Assembly (NCBI GenBank): GCA_016930995.1
Contig: JAFGFQ010000039.1
Coordinates: 1-25,078, forward strand
Direction of reading: 5' to 3'
Source of the DNA: Thermoplasmatota archaeon
Lineage (GTDB): Archaea; Thermoplasmatota; E2; DHVEG-1
DNA: 25,078 nucleotides
Shown: positions 1 through 8,044 of the stretch, in pieces
How positions within the stretch are numbered: the first letter of the stretch is position 1
Layout: each line of letters opens with the position of its first letter
Notes under the pieces: model-generated
Databases searched by the model: none
Told to the model about the DNA's origin: nothing
The model's input: only the letters and a program-made list of their open reading frames with translations
Made by a program: the position numbers and the translations under genes

Positions 1-73
1 GGCAATGATCGAATCTTTGTCAGATCATCCCTGGTCATGGAACGATTTTTTATTATTTCATTTTGCTGTCTAA
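1..73 (+). CDS. 3' end of an unidentified gene (partial)
   Basis: A reading frame enters from outside the window and stops at a TAA at 71-73. The last residues read ...SDHPWSWNDFLLFHFAV. The fragment is too short to assign to a family. It overlaps the beginning of the next ORF in another frame, so only one of the two may be translated there. The junction lies beside a short direct repeat (40-54) that recurs at 2370-2386. Confidence 0.3.
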   Translation, partial: AMIESLSDHPWSWNDFLLFHFAV

Positions 74-269
74 ATTAGGACAATACCGAAAATTCATTGG
101 CTCAAAACTTAGTAATTTTACAGACAAAACACAAGATGGAAATGTCATAAAAAGATATTATGAAAATAAACAATTTGGCGAAATTGAAAAATATATAAAA
201 AATGAGACGAAATCCTTCTTAAAATTCCTTCAAATAATAAAATCAAATATTCATAAACTTGTAGAGTAA
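63..269 (+). CDS. Small hypothetical protein (68 aa), doubtful
   Basis: The frame starts with TTG and has no ribosome binding site; it is open upstream to position 9 without an ATG. The product is basic and lysine-rich with a likely helical C-terminal half. I recognise no family. It may be a broken remnant downstream of the partial gene at the window's left edge. Confidence 0.25.
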   Translation: MLSKLGQYRKFIGSKLSNFTDKTQDGNVIKRYYENKQFGEIEKYIKNETKSFLKFLQIIKSNIHKLVE

Positions 270-537
270 CAAGAAATAAATTTGATATACCTCAGATCAC
301 ATAATAATTTTACACTCTGTCACAATGTCTCAAGTTAATAATTGAATAGGATAGCACCCCATTTCACGGTTTAGGGATGACTTGTTCTACAACTAAAGGC
401 CCCCACAGCACCTCACTCTATAATATTCAATTGCGGATTTAGGTTTTTGTGGCGCTCTATCATATCAAGGAGAAATAAATTGACATCCAAGTTTATTCTA
501 TAGTAAAGAATATTAATTCAATTATAGATTATAAAAA
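270..537 (+). other. Intergenic region, no convincing gene
   Basis: There is no credible ORF. At 466-480 an AAGGAG site precedes a TTG with good spacing, but that frame stops after seven codons. GCACCTCACTCT at 408-419 weakly resembles the shared leader motif but has no TATA-like box at the right distance. This could be the 5' remnant of a displaced gene. An imperfect inverted match (CCCCCACA near 400, TGTGGCGC near 450) may form an RNA hairpin. Confidence 0.3.
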
Positions 538-756
538 ATGACAAATATGTCTATTACATCTTTAAGTTTAATTATTAGTATTATAGCACTTATACTTTCA
601 GTAATCGGTCTTTATTTTTCAATATTAGCTTTTTTTATAAATAAAGAGGCAAATAAATTAATAGACGTTTTAAGAAGAAGACTTACACAAATTGGTGAAA
701 TTATCATAAGAGTTCAACACATAGTTGATGATTTTCAAAAGAAAGAAAAGAAATGA
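538..756 (+). CDS. Small single-TM protein (72 aa)
   Basis: Residues 5-33 form one long hydrophobic helix rich in Ile, Leu and Ser. A basic helix (KLIDVLRRRLTQIGEIIIRVQHIVDDFQKKEKK) follows and looks like a cytoplasmic coiled coil. No family is recognised. The ATG at 538 has no clear Shine-Dalgarno; the AT-rich stretch before it could hold a TATA box for a leaderless or short-leader transcript. The gene converges with the aldolase-like gene, whose stop lies 15 nt further on. Confidence 0.55.
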   Translation: MTNMSITSLSLIISIIALILSVIGLYFSILAFFINKEANKLIDVLRRRLTQIGEIIIRVQHIVDDFQKKEKK

Positions 757-770
757 TAGAATATTATAAA

Positions 771-1778
771 TTAATCCTGTATTAATCTACTAGCTCTATT
801 TTCACAATCCTTTAAAATATTAAACGCTAAATTCCAATCCTTAGCAATAATATATGGACCATGATTTTGTAAAATTACACAATTGTAACCCAATTTGAAA
901 TTTTCTACTAAAATTTCTCCAAATTCTTCCAGACCAAATTCATGCCAAGGTTCTATTGGTACTCTATCTTCTCCAACTGAACCACCTAAATTTCTACCGC
1001 AATGAGCACATTTTTTTAATAGATTTAATGTATGTGCATGTAAAAACACACATTGATGTTTTTCTTCTTTGTATAGAGTATTTAATGCTTTCCATATGGT
1101 TGGAGTCTCAGACGTTGGTGATTTATCCTTATTTCCATAATAATAATAATTATTTTTGACTTTTTTATCAATAACTAATACATCATCTGGCCCCATATTT
1201 AATTTATTTACTTTTGTTGCTGAAACAATTATTTTCCTAGTGTGTGGTATAATCCTTCCCGCAACAATATGTATTGGTGAGGACTCAATTTCACGAGCCA
1301 CTTTTTTACATGTTTCAACTAAGGAATAAACTTCTTTATCTGCAGATTCAATATATTTCTCTTTAAATGGTGGAAAATGACCTTGATATATTGGATTAAA
1401 ATGATAATGTCCGCTCTCATAACTAATTCCGTCTTCTGGATCTTTTAATCCTAATCCTGCGCGACGCTTGAAAAGGCTAATTGTATCGCCAGCTATCCGC
1501 TCTTCGGCAATTACCATTAAAGTTTTTATTTTATCTTTAGCAAGTTCATATTTTATAGAAATGTTCTTATTTGAATTAATAAAAGAGCGATAGTAATCAA
1601 AAACCTTGATTCTTGTTTCCTCATCTTCAATTATTAATGGTTGCATATCTATAATAAGTTGATCAACTTCTTCTATAATCTGATCAGAGAGGTTAGATGC
1701 CTTTTGAAAAATACTATTTACTTTTTGAACTTCTTCTTCTATTGCAGAAATCATTTTTTCTAGTGATTTTTCCCCCAT
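771..1778 (-). CDS. Class II aldolase/adducin-family protein with N-terminal extension
   Basis: The C-terminal half (about 160-335) has the class II aldolase/adducin pattern: a strand-rich start (AGRIIPHTRKIIVSATKVNKLNMGPDDVLVID is this region), SE (E224) at the catalytic acid position, H-x-H (H247, H249) and NHG (H306) as the three expected metal ligands. Known members bind a divalent metal and cleave or epimerise sugar phosphates. The first 145 residues are an acidic, coiled-coil-like extension that is not part of the domain; typical members are 200-230 aa, this one is 335. The ATG at 1778 follows GGAGG with good spacing, and a TATA-like stretch lies upstream. Substrate unknown. Stand-alone gene in AT-rich cargo DNA. 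Confidence 0.75.
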   Translation of the reverse strand: MGEKSLEKMISAIEEEVQKVNSIFQKASNLSDQIIEEVDQLIIDMQPLIIEDEETRIKVFDYYRSFINSNKNISIKYELAKDKIKTLMVIAEERIAGDTISLFKRRAGLGLKDPEDGISYESGHYHFNPIYQGHFPPFKEKYIESADKEVYSLVETCKKVAREIESSPIHIVAGRIIPHTRKIIVSATKVNKLNMGPDDVLVIDKKVKNNYYYYGNKDKSPTSETPTIWKALNTLYKEEKHQCVFLHAHTLNLLKKCAHCGRNLGGSVGEDRVPIEPWHEFGLEEFGEILVENFKLGYNCVILQNHGPYIIAKDWNLAFNILKDCENRASRLIQD

Positions 1779-1961
1779 TTTCTAGTTCCTCCATCAGTAT
1801 ATAAAATATAACAATACTGGGAGTTATAATATTTTCTATATTTATGTTCTATGACTAAAACCGTGTCATACGAATTATGATCCAAAGAAAAAGATAGAAT
1901 GACCGGAAATAAAGACCCGCTGAAGGTATATTTAAATTAATTTAAATATAATATATATGGG
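1779..1961. promoter_or_regulatory. Divergent promoter region
   Basis: The region separates the aldolase-like gene (-) from the 128-aa gene (+). On the minus strand a TATA-like TTATATTTTATATAC lies about 25-30 nt before the aldolase ribosome binding site. On the plus strand TTTAAATATAA near 1941-1951 lies close enough to the ATG at 1962 for a leaderless transcript. Confidence 0.5.
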
Positions 1962-2348
1962 ATGGAAGAAATGTATGATGAGTTAAAAAAACTTATAGAA
2001 TTGATTGGGGGAGACATAATTTATGTTTTGAGCAATGAAAATACGGACTGTTTATTTACTATCGGAAATTCTAAAAAATTGGTACGATATAGAAAGGAAG
2101 GAAATCAAATAATTTCACTTGAAAAATCAGATTCATCAAAACTAAAAAATGTCGATATAGTATCAACTCGTTCCGAAATATGTTATGCTTCTCTATATGT
2201 TCATGACGGTTCAAACAAATACAGAAAAAATGGAGGATATGTAAATATTGATTTAGATTATAAGATTATATCAGATGAAAACGAAGTACTTAATAGAGAG
2301 AAGAGGGAAAAAATAGAATTAGAAGGCTTCAAAATTATAGATATGTAA
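1962..2348 (+). CDS. Hypothetical protein (128 aa)
   Basis: A soluble, charged protein with no transmembrane segment and no motif that I recognise. The first 20 residues form a probable helix, followed by alternating strand-like segments. The ATG at 1962 is preceded by an AT-rich TATA-like tract rather than a Shine-Dalgarno site; an in-frame ATG at 1971 preceded by GGAAG is an alternative start. Base composition matches the AT-rich aldolase region, not the integrase that follows. Confidence 0.5.
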   Translation: MEEMYDELKKLIELIGGDIIYVLSNENTDCLFTIGNSKKLVRYRKEGNQIISLEKSDSSKLKNVDIVSTRSEICYASLYVHDGSNKYRKNGGYVNIDLDYKIISDENEVLNREKREKIELEGFKIIDM

Positions 2349-2428
2349 TTTCTTAAAATATTACTTATAGAACGATTTTTTTTATTGAAACGTACCCTGT
2401 CTGCCACACAAATCAATTTATTTGGGTT

Positions 2429-2449
2429 CGTGCAAGTACTTGTTGCACG
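2429..2449. repeat. Inverted repeat upstream of the integrase
   Basis: Perfect 7-bp arms CGTGCAA and TTGCACG enclose a 7-nt spacer. The inner CAAGTACTTG (2433-2442) is itself a perfect palindrome. It lies about 140 nt before the integrase start, at the switch from AT-rich to GC-richer DNA. It could be a recombinase-binding or regulatory site; no partner copy was found. Confidence 0.4.
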
Positions 2450-2536
2450 GGATTGACGACTTTTGAACTTGCAATCAACTCTGTGCATATGTGGGATAAG
2501 GGGTTTCGGATTTTTTGCTCGGCGGGAGCACCACTT

Positions 2537-2556
2537 CTGCAACCCCCACTCTCCTC
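2537..2556 (+). promoter_or_regulatory. Shared leader motif, integrase copy
   Basis: TCTGCAACCCCCACTCTCCT matches the motif found at four other units, with a one-base insertion. It begins 53 nt before the integrase ATG; the copies at 9316 and 17275 begin 54 nt before theirs. A T-rich stretch (2509-2517) lies where a TATA box would be. A weaker look-alike, CTTGCAATCAACTCTG, sits at 2468-2483. Confidence 0.5.
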
Positions 2557-2589
2557 GAGTTTAATATCCCACTCAACCAAGAGGTGAGT

Positions 2590-3801
2590 ATGACGAAAAT
2601 CGACATCCATCGGTACGAAAAAAGAATAGAAAACGCCCTCAGGAGGATAAAAAACGGGGATCTCCTCGAAATCAACAAAAGAACCCTTCTTGAATTCTAC
2701 GAATACCTGGACGCGGAAGGGTTGAGTAGGGGACGCATCGCGAAATACCTGTTCCATCTCCTGAAAATAAACGGATGGCTGAACCTGCCTTTCGAACAAG
2801 CCACAAAGAACGATATCGTTAAACTTGTTCGAACCATCGAGAACCAAAATTACACCCCGAACACCAAGCACGACTATAAAATCGTTATAAAACGGTTTTA
2901 CAAATGGCTCAGAAGCACTGAAGAATGTCCACTGGAGGTAAAATGGATCAAATGCACCGTCAAAGAAAGCGATGTCCGGTTACCGGAAGAACTGCTCACT
3001 GCTGAGGAAATAAACAAACTGATCAACGCAGCAACCCACCCAAGAAACAAAGCGATGATCGCATTGTTGTACGAAAGCGGCTGTAGGGTCGGAGAACTGC
3101 TGTCGTTACAGAGAAAAAACATCGTATTTGACGAATTCGGTGCGCTCGTCACTTTGGAAGGAAAAACTGGGATGAGAAAGATCCGAGTAATGTCTTCCGT
3201 GCCCTATCTGTCTACGTGGATCGAAAACCACCCCTGGAAAGAAAAACCTGATTTCCCGCTCTGGACATCCATCAGCAACCACAACCAACGAACCCCGATC
3301 CTATATACCCATTTCAAAAAAATGTTGGTTGATATGGCGAAAAAAGCCGGCATTACGAAAAGAGTAAATCCGCATTCCTTCAGGCACAGCAGAGCAAGCA
3401 AAATGGCAAACCATCTGACCGACGCGCAGATGAATAACTACTTTGGATGGGTACAGGGCTCTGACATGCCTGCAACGTACGTCCACCTAAGCGGCCGGGA
3501 CATGGACAATGCCATCTTCAAGATGAACGGGATGAAGACCGAGAAATTGGAGCAATCTGAGGATTTCCGTCCGAAGATATGTCATCACTGCGAGAAACCC
3601 AACCCCTCGGCAGGGAAGTTATGCCTTCGCTGTGGTGCAATCCTGGACGTTGAGACGATAATGAAAATCGACGACAAATGGAAGAACATGAACAGTGTAA
3701 TGGTGGAGCTGTTGAAAGATCCGAAAGTGTTTGACCTGCTTATGGACAAGATGAAACAGATGAATGTCAATTCGATGCACACTGATCATTCATTGTATTG
3801 A
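2590..3801 (+). CDS. Tyrosine recombinase/integrase with C-terminal zinc ribbon
   Basis: A 403-aa site-specific recombinase of the lambda-integrase/Xer superfamily. The N-terminal SAM-like core-binding region spans about 1-130. The catalytic residues are visible: R166 (GCRVGEL), K192 (EGKTGMRK), H262-x-x-R265 (HSFRHS), W287 in place of the second His, and nucleophile Y297 (TYVHLSG). A CHHC...CLRC zinc ribbon follows at about 331-351, then a helical tail; this arrangement is common in archaeal element integrases. I chose ATG 2590 because GAGGTGA precedes it; the frame is open further upstream to a TTG at 2515 without a ribosome binding site. It presumably integrates and excises the surrounding element. 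It converges with the AbrB-like gene. Confidence 0.92.
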   Translation: MTKIDIHRYEKRIENALRRIKNGDLLEINKRTLLEFYEYLDAEGLSRGRIAKYLFHLLKINGWLNLPFEQATKNDIVKLVRTIENQNYTPNTKHDYKIVIKRFYKWLRSTEECPLEVKWIKCTVKESDVRLPEELLTAEEINKLINAATHPRNKAMIALLYESGCRVGELLSLQRKNIVFDEFGALVTLEGKTGMRKIRVMSSVPYLSTWIENHPWKEKPDFPLWTSISNHNQRTPILYTHFKKMLVDMAKKAGITKRVNPHSFRHSRASKMANHLTDAQMNNYFGWVQGSDMPATYVHLSGRDMDNAIFKMNGMKTEKLEQSEDFRPKICHHCEKPNPSAGKLCLRCGAILDVETIMKIDDKWKNMNSVMVELLKDPKVFDLLMDKMKQMNVNSMHTDHSLY

Positions 3802-3844
3802 AAGATACTGCTGAAACGCGAAAGAACAAGCATATGCCTGTAAT

Positions 3845-4060
3845 TTATCCGGTTTTTTCCAAGATGAGGCGCCTGTTCTTTTGGTCGATGCGTATCTTCA
3901 GTTCATCGTTCGTCTTAAAAGGAAAGGAGCTGTCTCGTGCCAGTTCCGTTGGAACGTAAATGAAGAATTTATCGTAGAGTTTTTTTCCCGTTCGAGTCGG
4001 TCTGTTGATGAATGCGCCTTTTCCTTCGATCATCGTGTAATCCCAATTTGGTGTCACCAC
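3845..4060 (-). CDS. AbrB/SpoVT-like small protein (71 aa)
   Basis: The C-terminal half (FFIYVPTELARDSSFPFK, then NDELKIRIDQ and RRLILEK) has the strand pattern of the SpoVT/AbrB swapped-hairpin DNA-binding fold, used by repressors and antitoxins. The N-terminal WDYTMIEGKGAFINRPTRTG is not part of the usual core. The start is GTG at 4060 or 4057; no ATG is available before the domain and no strong ribosome binding site is seen. A TATA-like TTAAAATATTTT lies upstream near 4103-4114. No toxin gene is adjacent, so a transcription-regulator role is more likely than an antitoxin role. It may control the integrase facing it. Confidence 0.6.
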   Translation of the reverse strand: MVTPNWDYTMIEGKGAFINRPTRTGKKLYDKFFIYVPTELARDSSFPFKTNDELKIRIDQKNRRLILEKTG

Positions 4061-4426
4061 GAGCTTGAAAAAGAATGTTTCCGGTCACCAATTTGGTAGC
4101 ACAAAATATTTTAACTGGTTCGCTCATAAGGAAAATCCTCAGAACCGGAATGACCATGCCCTGGCATAAGTGCTGGAAATTCATCGGGTTTATTCGAGGG
4201 AGGTCTGAAGCAATGAAAAGAATCTCAAGAAGGAGGAGGTCATTAACATATTTCATTGGGGGAGTATTTTCCCTGTTTTCTTGGTACAAATCATCAGGAC
4301 TGGTTCCAGCAGCAGATTGTAGTGAATTCCTCAATGCTTATACACATTTGCTAGCTTGTTCGAAATTTTGTTTAGAAATACCGCGAAACGGAGGGAGCAG
4401 ACTGGTGTGTTTACCGCCATAAAATA
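4061..4426. other. Region without a convincing gene
   Basis: Open frames exist on both strands (about 4075-4422 plus, 3969-4334 minus) but they overlap each other, lack ribosome binding sites and show no domain-like sequence. The region holds the promoter of the AbrB-like gene and probably that of the UbiA gene. AAGGAGGAGGTC at 4231-4242 looks like a ribosome binding site, but no start codon follows at the right distance. Confidence 0.4.
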
Positions 4427-5251
4427 ATGAAGACCAGCAGATTTTTCTTTTTTCTAATCCATAGTAACATTTACCTCGCGGTTGGCGCATCTTCTCTGGT
4501 TCTCATGACCATGCTGATGCTCAATGTTCGATTACGCTGGGAACCGATGTTTATAGCATTCTGCGGCACGTTTTTCCTCTATACTCTCAACAGAAAAACC
4601 GATACGAACGAGGATACAATAAACTATCCAGAGAGAATTACATTTCTTAACGAGAACGGGAAAATGATTTTTTACTTGTCAATGGTTCTTTTCTTTTTTT
4701 CTCTGGTATTGGCGTCCCTTAACGGTCCTGTCACGTTCGTGTTGGGCTTAACTCCCTTCCTCCTCTGTCTTTTCTATGGTGTATTTAGGTTCAAAAGAAT
4801 ATTCTTTTTCAAGGACCTGATGGTTTCTTCCGGTTGGGCGATAATAGCCTTTCTGGCTGCATCCTACTATTCTGATTTTAGTCTCGTAAGTTTTCTGGTT
4901 TTTACCTTCATATTTCTCCGGGTGACGATCACTACGATTGTTTTCGACATCAAAGACGTACAAGGAGACAGGATCTATGGCATTAAAACGATCCCTGAAA
5001 CCTATGGATTGGACAAGACGAAGCAGGTTCTGTACCTGACCAACACGATATGTGCTGTTTTTTTACTTCTCATTACGTTATCGGGGATCCACAGTTTGTT
5101 TTATATCCTGTTCGTAGACGTGTTTTACTGTTATTATTATCTCTCACGCATTGGAAAAATGGACATAAAATACTTATGTGACGTTCTCGCGGACGGCGAA
5201 TATGTTCTCATCGGTTTTTTAAGTATACTCTTACTACTATTATCACGGTGA
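4427..5251 (+). CDS. UbiA-family membrane prenyltransferase
   Basis: A 274-aa membrane protein with about eight hydrophobic segments. It has both signature motifs of the family: N55-x3-D59-x3-D63 and D174-x2-D177-x3-D181 (DIKDVQGD). These Asp residues bind the Mg-diphosphate of the prenyl donor while an aromatic or lipid acceptor is prenylated in the membrane. The length is typical. The acceptor is not evident: quinones, archaeal lipids and tetrapyrroles all have UbiA enzymes. The V4R gene starts 4 nt after its stop, so the two are co-transcribed. The ATG at 4427 has no Shine-Dalgarno. Confidence 0.85.
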   Translation: MKTSRFFFFLIHSNIYLAVGASSLVLMTMLMLNVRLRWEPMFIAFCGTFFLYTLNRKTDTNEDTINYPERITFLNENGKMIFYLSMVLFFFSLVLASLNGPVTFVLGLTPFLLCLFYGVFRFKRIFFFKDLMVSSGWAIIAFLAASYYSDFSLVSFLVFTFIFLRVTITTIVFDIKDVQGDRIYGIKTIPETYGLDKTKQVLYLTNTICAVFLLLITLSGIHSLFYILFVDVFYCYYYLSRIGKMDIKYLCDVLADGEYVLIGFLSILLLLLSR

Positions 5252-5255
5252 TCGC

Positions 5256-6398
5256 ATGTCCGTACGGGACAAGGTTTTTTCCTGGTATCTGAACAACGTA
5301 TTGATCCCCCGGATGGAAGAAATAAATTACCCGGGGTACGTGTTTGCCGATTTCGCCAAGTGCGGAAAAAGTAACCTCTTGAGGGAGCTTTTCTTACCGG
5401 AATCCCTGTTTGTGAATCTGGAACGAAACATCATAAGAAGATTTGGTACAAAAGGAAGAGAGCTGCTGTATCGTATCGGGAAAACCTTTGGATATGTCAA
5501 TGCATCGTTGTCACAACTACCGACGATCAGGGAGGTATCCAAAAAGGATTTCTTGGACCAATCCTATTTTCTGGTCCGGTACATCGAGGGAACCTGGGCC
5601 AGTAATCTGACACACACGGTGAATTACAACGAAAGAGTATTCAGGATCGACATGAAAGATTACATCGTGTGCCCTGCAAACGGGTTCGGCTACCTGTTTT
5701 CGACGGGAGGGATAGGGGGCATATGGGCTTTTGTGTGCAACGACCCGAACATGGAAGCGGTTCAGACAAAATGCCAGGGTAAAGGGAATGATAATTGCCA
5801 GGTGATTTCCGCAGACTATAAAACCTTGGTTGATATGGGTTACCATCCCCTAAAAACCTGCGTAAATGAAAAAGTCTTTCTGGGAAGGGAGTATTCGAAA
5901 TTCAATCGGATTAGAACGACCGAATGGGCCAAACTGTCCCTGAGAAGCTTGATTGATTCTGGGTTTTTTCGCTATAACCACGGGCAGGTCGAATACAGGA
6001 AGGAACGTTTTTTCCTGTGCGAAGCCAGTTTTATGTATATCCTGGAGAGAGAACTGAAAAAAACAAAGGGTGCGATGGACATATTGTGGGATACAAGTTT
6101 TGAATTCGGAAAAACGCTGGCGGAAATCGCGGAAGCAGGTGATGCGCAGCAATTCATTATGGAGTTCCTTCCGGTTTTGGGGTTTGGCGATATTCTATGC
6201 AATAGAAACGGTGGTAAACATGAAATTTATGTAAAATATTTTCCTTGGATGAGGCTGGCTGGTTCCGAGATTGATTTTCTTATGTTCCGGGGGATGCTTT
6301 CCGGTATCATCTCCCAGATTGAGGGCAGGAAAATAGAATTAAAGAAAATCGAAAAAGATGTTAGCAAAGGGTATTTGTCTTTGTTTATTTCCAGTTAA
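5256..6398 (+). CDS. V4R-domain protein (380 aa)
   Basis: The central part, ending in C173-QGKGNDN-C181, carries the paired cysteines of the V4R (4-vinyl reductase) domain, a small-molecule-binding fold found in BchJ and in XylR-type sensors. The second half (about 235-370) looks like another V4R-type repeat without the cysteines. No DNA-binding or catalytic domain is attached. GGTGAT ahead of the ATG at 5256 serves as ribosome binding site within the end of the UbiA gene. The tight pairing suggests it binds or delivers the substrate or product of the prenyltransferase; this is inference. Confidence 0.75.
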   Translation: MSVRDKVFSWYLNNVLIPRMEEINYPGYVFADFAKCGKSNLLRELFLPESLFVNLERNIIRRFGTKGRELLYRIGKTFGYVNASLSQLPTIREVSKKDFLDQSYFLVRYIEGTWASNLTHTVNYNERVFRIDMKDYIVCPANGFGYLFSTGGIGGIWAFVCNDPNMEAVQTKCQGKGNDNCQVISADYKTLVDMGYHPLKTCVNEKVFLGREYSKFNRIRTTEWAKLSLRSLIDSGFFRYNHGQVEYRKERFFLCEASFMYILERELKKTKGAMDILWDTSFEFGKTLAEIAEAGDAQQFIMEFLPVLGFGDILCNRNGGKHEIYVKYFPWMRLAGSEIDFLMFRGMLSGIISQIEGRKIELKKIEKDVSKGYLSLFISS

Positions 6399-6584
6399 TT
6401 CTTTTTGACGTAAAAATGCTCTTTCCTCACGTAAAACTGCAATACTTCGATGTTCATGAAGAAATACCGGTACCAGCCGAGATAGCTAACAAATCTTTTT
6501 TGTTTTCAATCAAAATCCGGTATTGTGTGAAAAGGATTTACACGAAAATCAGTGTATTTAGAACACCTATTTTTCGTTTAGCTA

Positions 6585-7286
6585 CTATTCTTTATAAGAG
6601 CTTAATTTATCAATAAAAAAGTCTACTGTCTCAGAACTCGTATTAACAAGTATGCTTCTTAATCCCCAATGTGCTTTGCTCAGTATAAATGAGATTAAAG
6701 TTGGACATCTGAAAGCCAGTTTATTTAACCCGCTCCATCGATAAACCATTCCAACCGCCTTATACGTTGGACTATACCATAGAGCCGTGTAAATAATGGT
6801 AAATTCAAGGCCTAATATTCCCAACGCTTTATAATATTTTTCAACTGAATCTGAATCGTTTTCGTTATAATTTCTTGAAGCATAGATAACTGAATTATAA
6901 TTATCAATGAGAGGAGTATATTCCGTAACTATCTTTGATATTTTTTCATACTCTTCTTGAGTTCCTTTTAATATCTGGAAATCGTAGCCTCCTTCTCTGT
7001 TTAAAAATTTGAATAATGCATTTACACTGTCTGCAAAATGTTGATATTTTTGAAAAGTGTCAATAGTGTTTTCATCCAAAGCCGGAAGTGAAGCTATTCC
7101 GTGAATCAGGTTTATATCTTCATGGTGTAAATTCTTTGTTACAAAATCGGTACTCTCATCAAAAAAAGTTTTTAGTCGATTGCCGATTTCAGATGCATTA
7201 TCTGGTATTTTATTAACGCATCCGCTAAATAATAAAATCGCAATGAATAACACAGATATCATTGATTTCATTCTAGTAATTTTCAT
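6585..7286 (-). CDS. Secreted lipoprotein, unknown function (233 aa)
   Basis: The protein starts with a basic segment (MKITRMKS), a hydrophobic core and the lipobox LFSGC, with C23 as the lipid-anchored residue, so it is exported and tethered to the membrane. The mature part is largely helical with no recognisable domain; a hydrophobic stretch lies near GLEFTIIYTALWYSP. The frame is open upstream to 7355, but ATG 7286 fits the signal peptide and lies about 30 nt downstream of a TATA-like ATTATATATAG, suggesting a near-leaderless transcript. ATG 7271 is an alternative. Monocistronic and AT-rich. Confidence 0.65.
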   Translation of the reverse strand: MKITRMKSMISVLFIAILLFSGCVNKIPDNASEIGNRLKTFFDESTDFVTKNLHHEDINLIHGIASLPALDENTIDTFQKYQHFADSVNALFKFLNREGGYDFQILKGTQEEYEKISKIVTEYTPLIDNYNSVIYASRNYNENDSDSVEKYYKALGILGLEFTIIYTALWYSPTYKAVGMVYRWSGLNKLAFRCPTLISFILSKAHWGLRSILVNTSSETVDFFIDKLSSYKE

Positions 7287-7530
7287 GAATCTGAATAATT
7301 CCCAACCCCAAAATCTATATATAATATCTAGTAGAAAAAATTTTCTATAACACAATATTTTGTTGTTTTTTTATTGATAGCGTCTATATATTTTTTCTTC
7401 AAAATTTTTACAATTTTAATGGATTGATTAATTAAAAATAAGGGTTTAATTCATAATTTCAATAGGAGGAAACACATTAAAAGAAATTGAGTACATCCAA
7501 TTTTGATGAAAGAGGTCAAGCCCTCGATGT
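7287..7530. other. AT-rich spacer with a possible gene remnant
   Basis: It contains the lipoprotein promoter and long A/T runs. AGGAGG at 7464-7469 is followed at normal spacing by ATT AAA AGA AAT TGA, which reads like a gene start whose start codon and frame are lost. No ORF of useful length remains. Confidence 0.35.
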
Positions 7531-8040
7531 TCACCCTTCCGTGAAATAAGTTATACCACAGGTGCAATCCCTGGCCAACTTTTGAAGGCTCTCGTCAGTT
7601 TCAGCTTCGTCCACCTTTATGCCCATGGCCTTGATTTTCTCAATCCAGCCGGTCTTGTTTGGCGTGATGTCGTTGTTGCCGATGTTCAACGTGAAGTTAT
7701 GGTCGTTGACGCGCACTATAGCCTCGTTGTCTCCCAGCCCTGCGCACGCGTAAAGGAGCGAGCCTTTCGGGTACGACTTTGCTTGGGCTTCTGCCAGTTT
7801 CTCTTCGAACGGCTTCTCTTCGGTTTTGTCCCAGAGCGATTCCTGCGAGTAGCTTGGCTTTCCTCCGTAGGGCGTTTCGTATTCCTTCGCGGTTTTGTAT
7901 TTGGGGACGAACTGCCTGCCCCAGAAGTCGTTGTTTGCGCAGACCTCGTCCGCTATCGCCTGCAGGATGTAGTGCATCTTCTCCGGGTCCACAGTGTGGA
8001 AGCGGAAGACGGCCTCGCTGCAGTTTGGGTTAAGATCCAT
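7531..8040 (-). CDS. Hypothetical protein of the radical SAM operon (169 aa)
   Basis: A soluble acidic protein with five cysteines (near N-terminal PNC, VCANN, YACAG and the terminal DCTCG) and a C-terminus ending CTCGITYFTEG. It matches no family I know. GAGGAGGTGAT, overlapping the radical SAM stop, precedes the ATG at 8040, so the two are translationally coupled and the protein should be made in quantity. Being last in the operon it could be a substrate, partner or carrier of the radical SAM enzyme. That is a guess from position; at 169 aa it is long for a peptide precursor. Confidence 0.7.
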   Translation of the reverse strand: MDLNPNCSEAVFRFHTVDPEKMHYILQAIADEVCANNDFWGRQFVPKYKTAKEYETPYGGKPSYSQESLWDKTEEKPFEEKLAEAQAKSYPKGSLLYACAGLGDNEAIVRVNDHNFTLNIGNNDITPNKTGWIEKIKAMGIKVDEAETDESLQKLARDCTCGITYFTEG

Positions 8041-8044
8041 CCAA

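Noticed and set aside
405..419. GCACCTCACTCT as a sixth leader copy
   Set aside because: Only the middle matches, no TATA-like box is in place, and the downstream TTG frame with a good ribosome binding site closes after seven codons.
2468..2483. CTTGCAATCAACTCTG as a second leader motif upstream of the integrase
   Set aside because: It resembles the Orc1/Cdc6 copy, but no TATA-like box lies 27 nt upstream and no gene starts at the usual distance; the 2537 copy fits better.
2515..2589. Integrase start at TTG 2515
   Set aside because: It would add 25 residues without a ribosome binding site and would include the conserved leader motif; ATG 2590 has GAGGTGA at good spacing.
4075..4422. 115-codon plus-strand ORF
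   Set aside because: It overlaps open frames on the other strand, has no ribosome binding site, and its composition looks like non-coding DNA.
6416..6616. 66-codon plus-strand ORF after the V4R gene
   Set aside because: No ribosome binding site, overlap with the 3' end of the lipoprotein gene, and no domain-like sequence.
7464..7490. Gene start after AGGAGG with ATT or TTG start
   Set aside because: The frames close within 5 to 20 codons, so at most a remnant is present.
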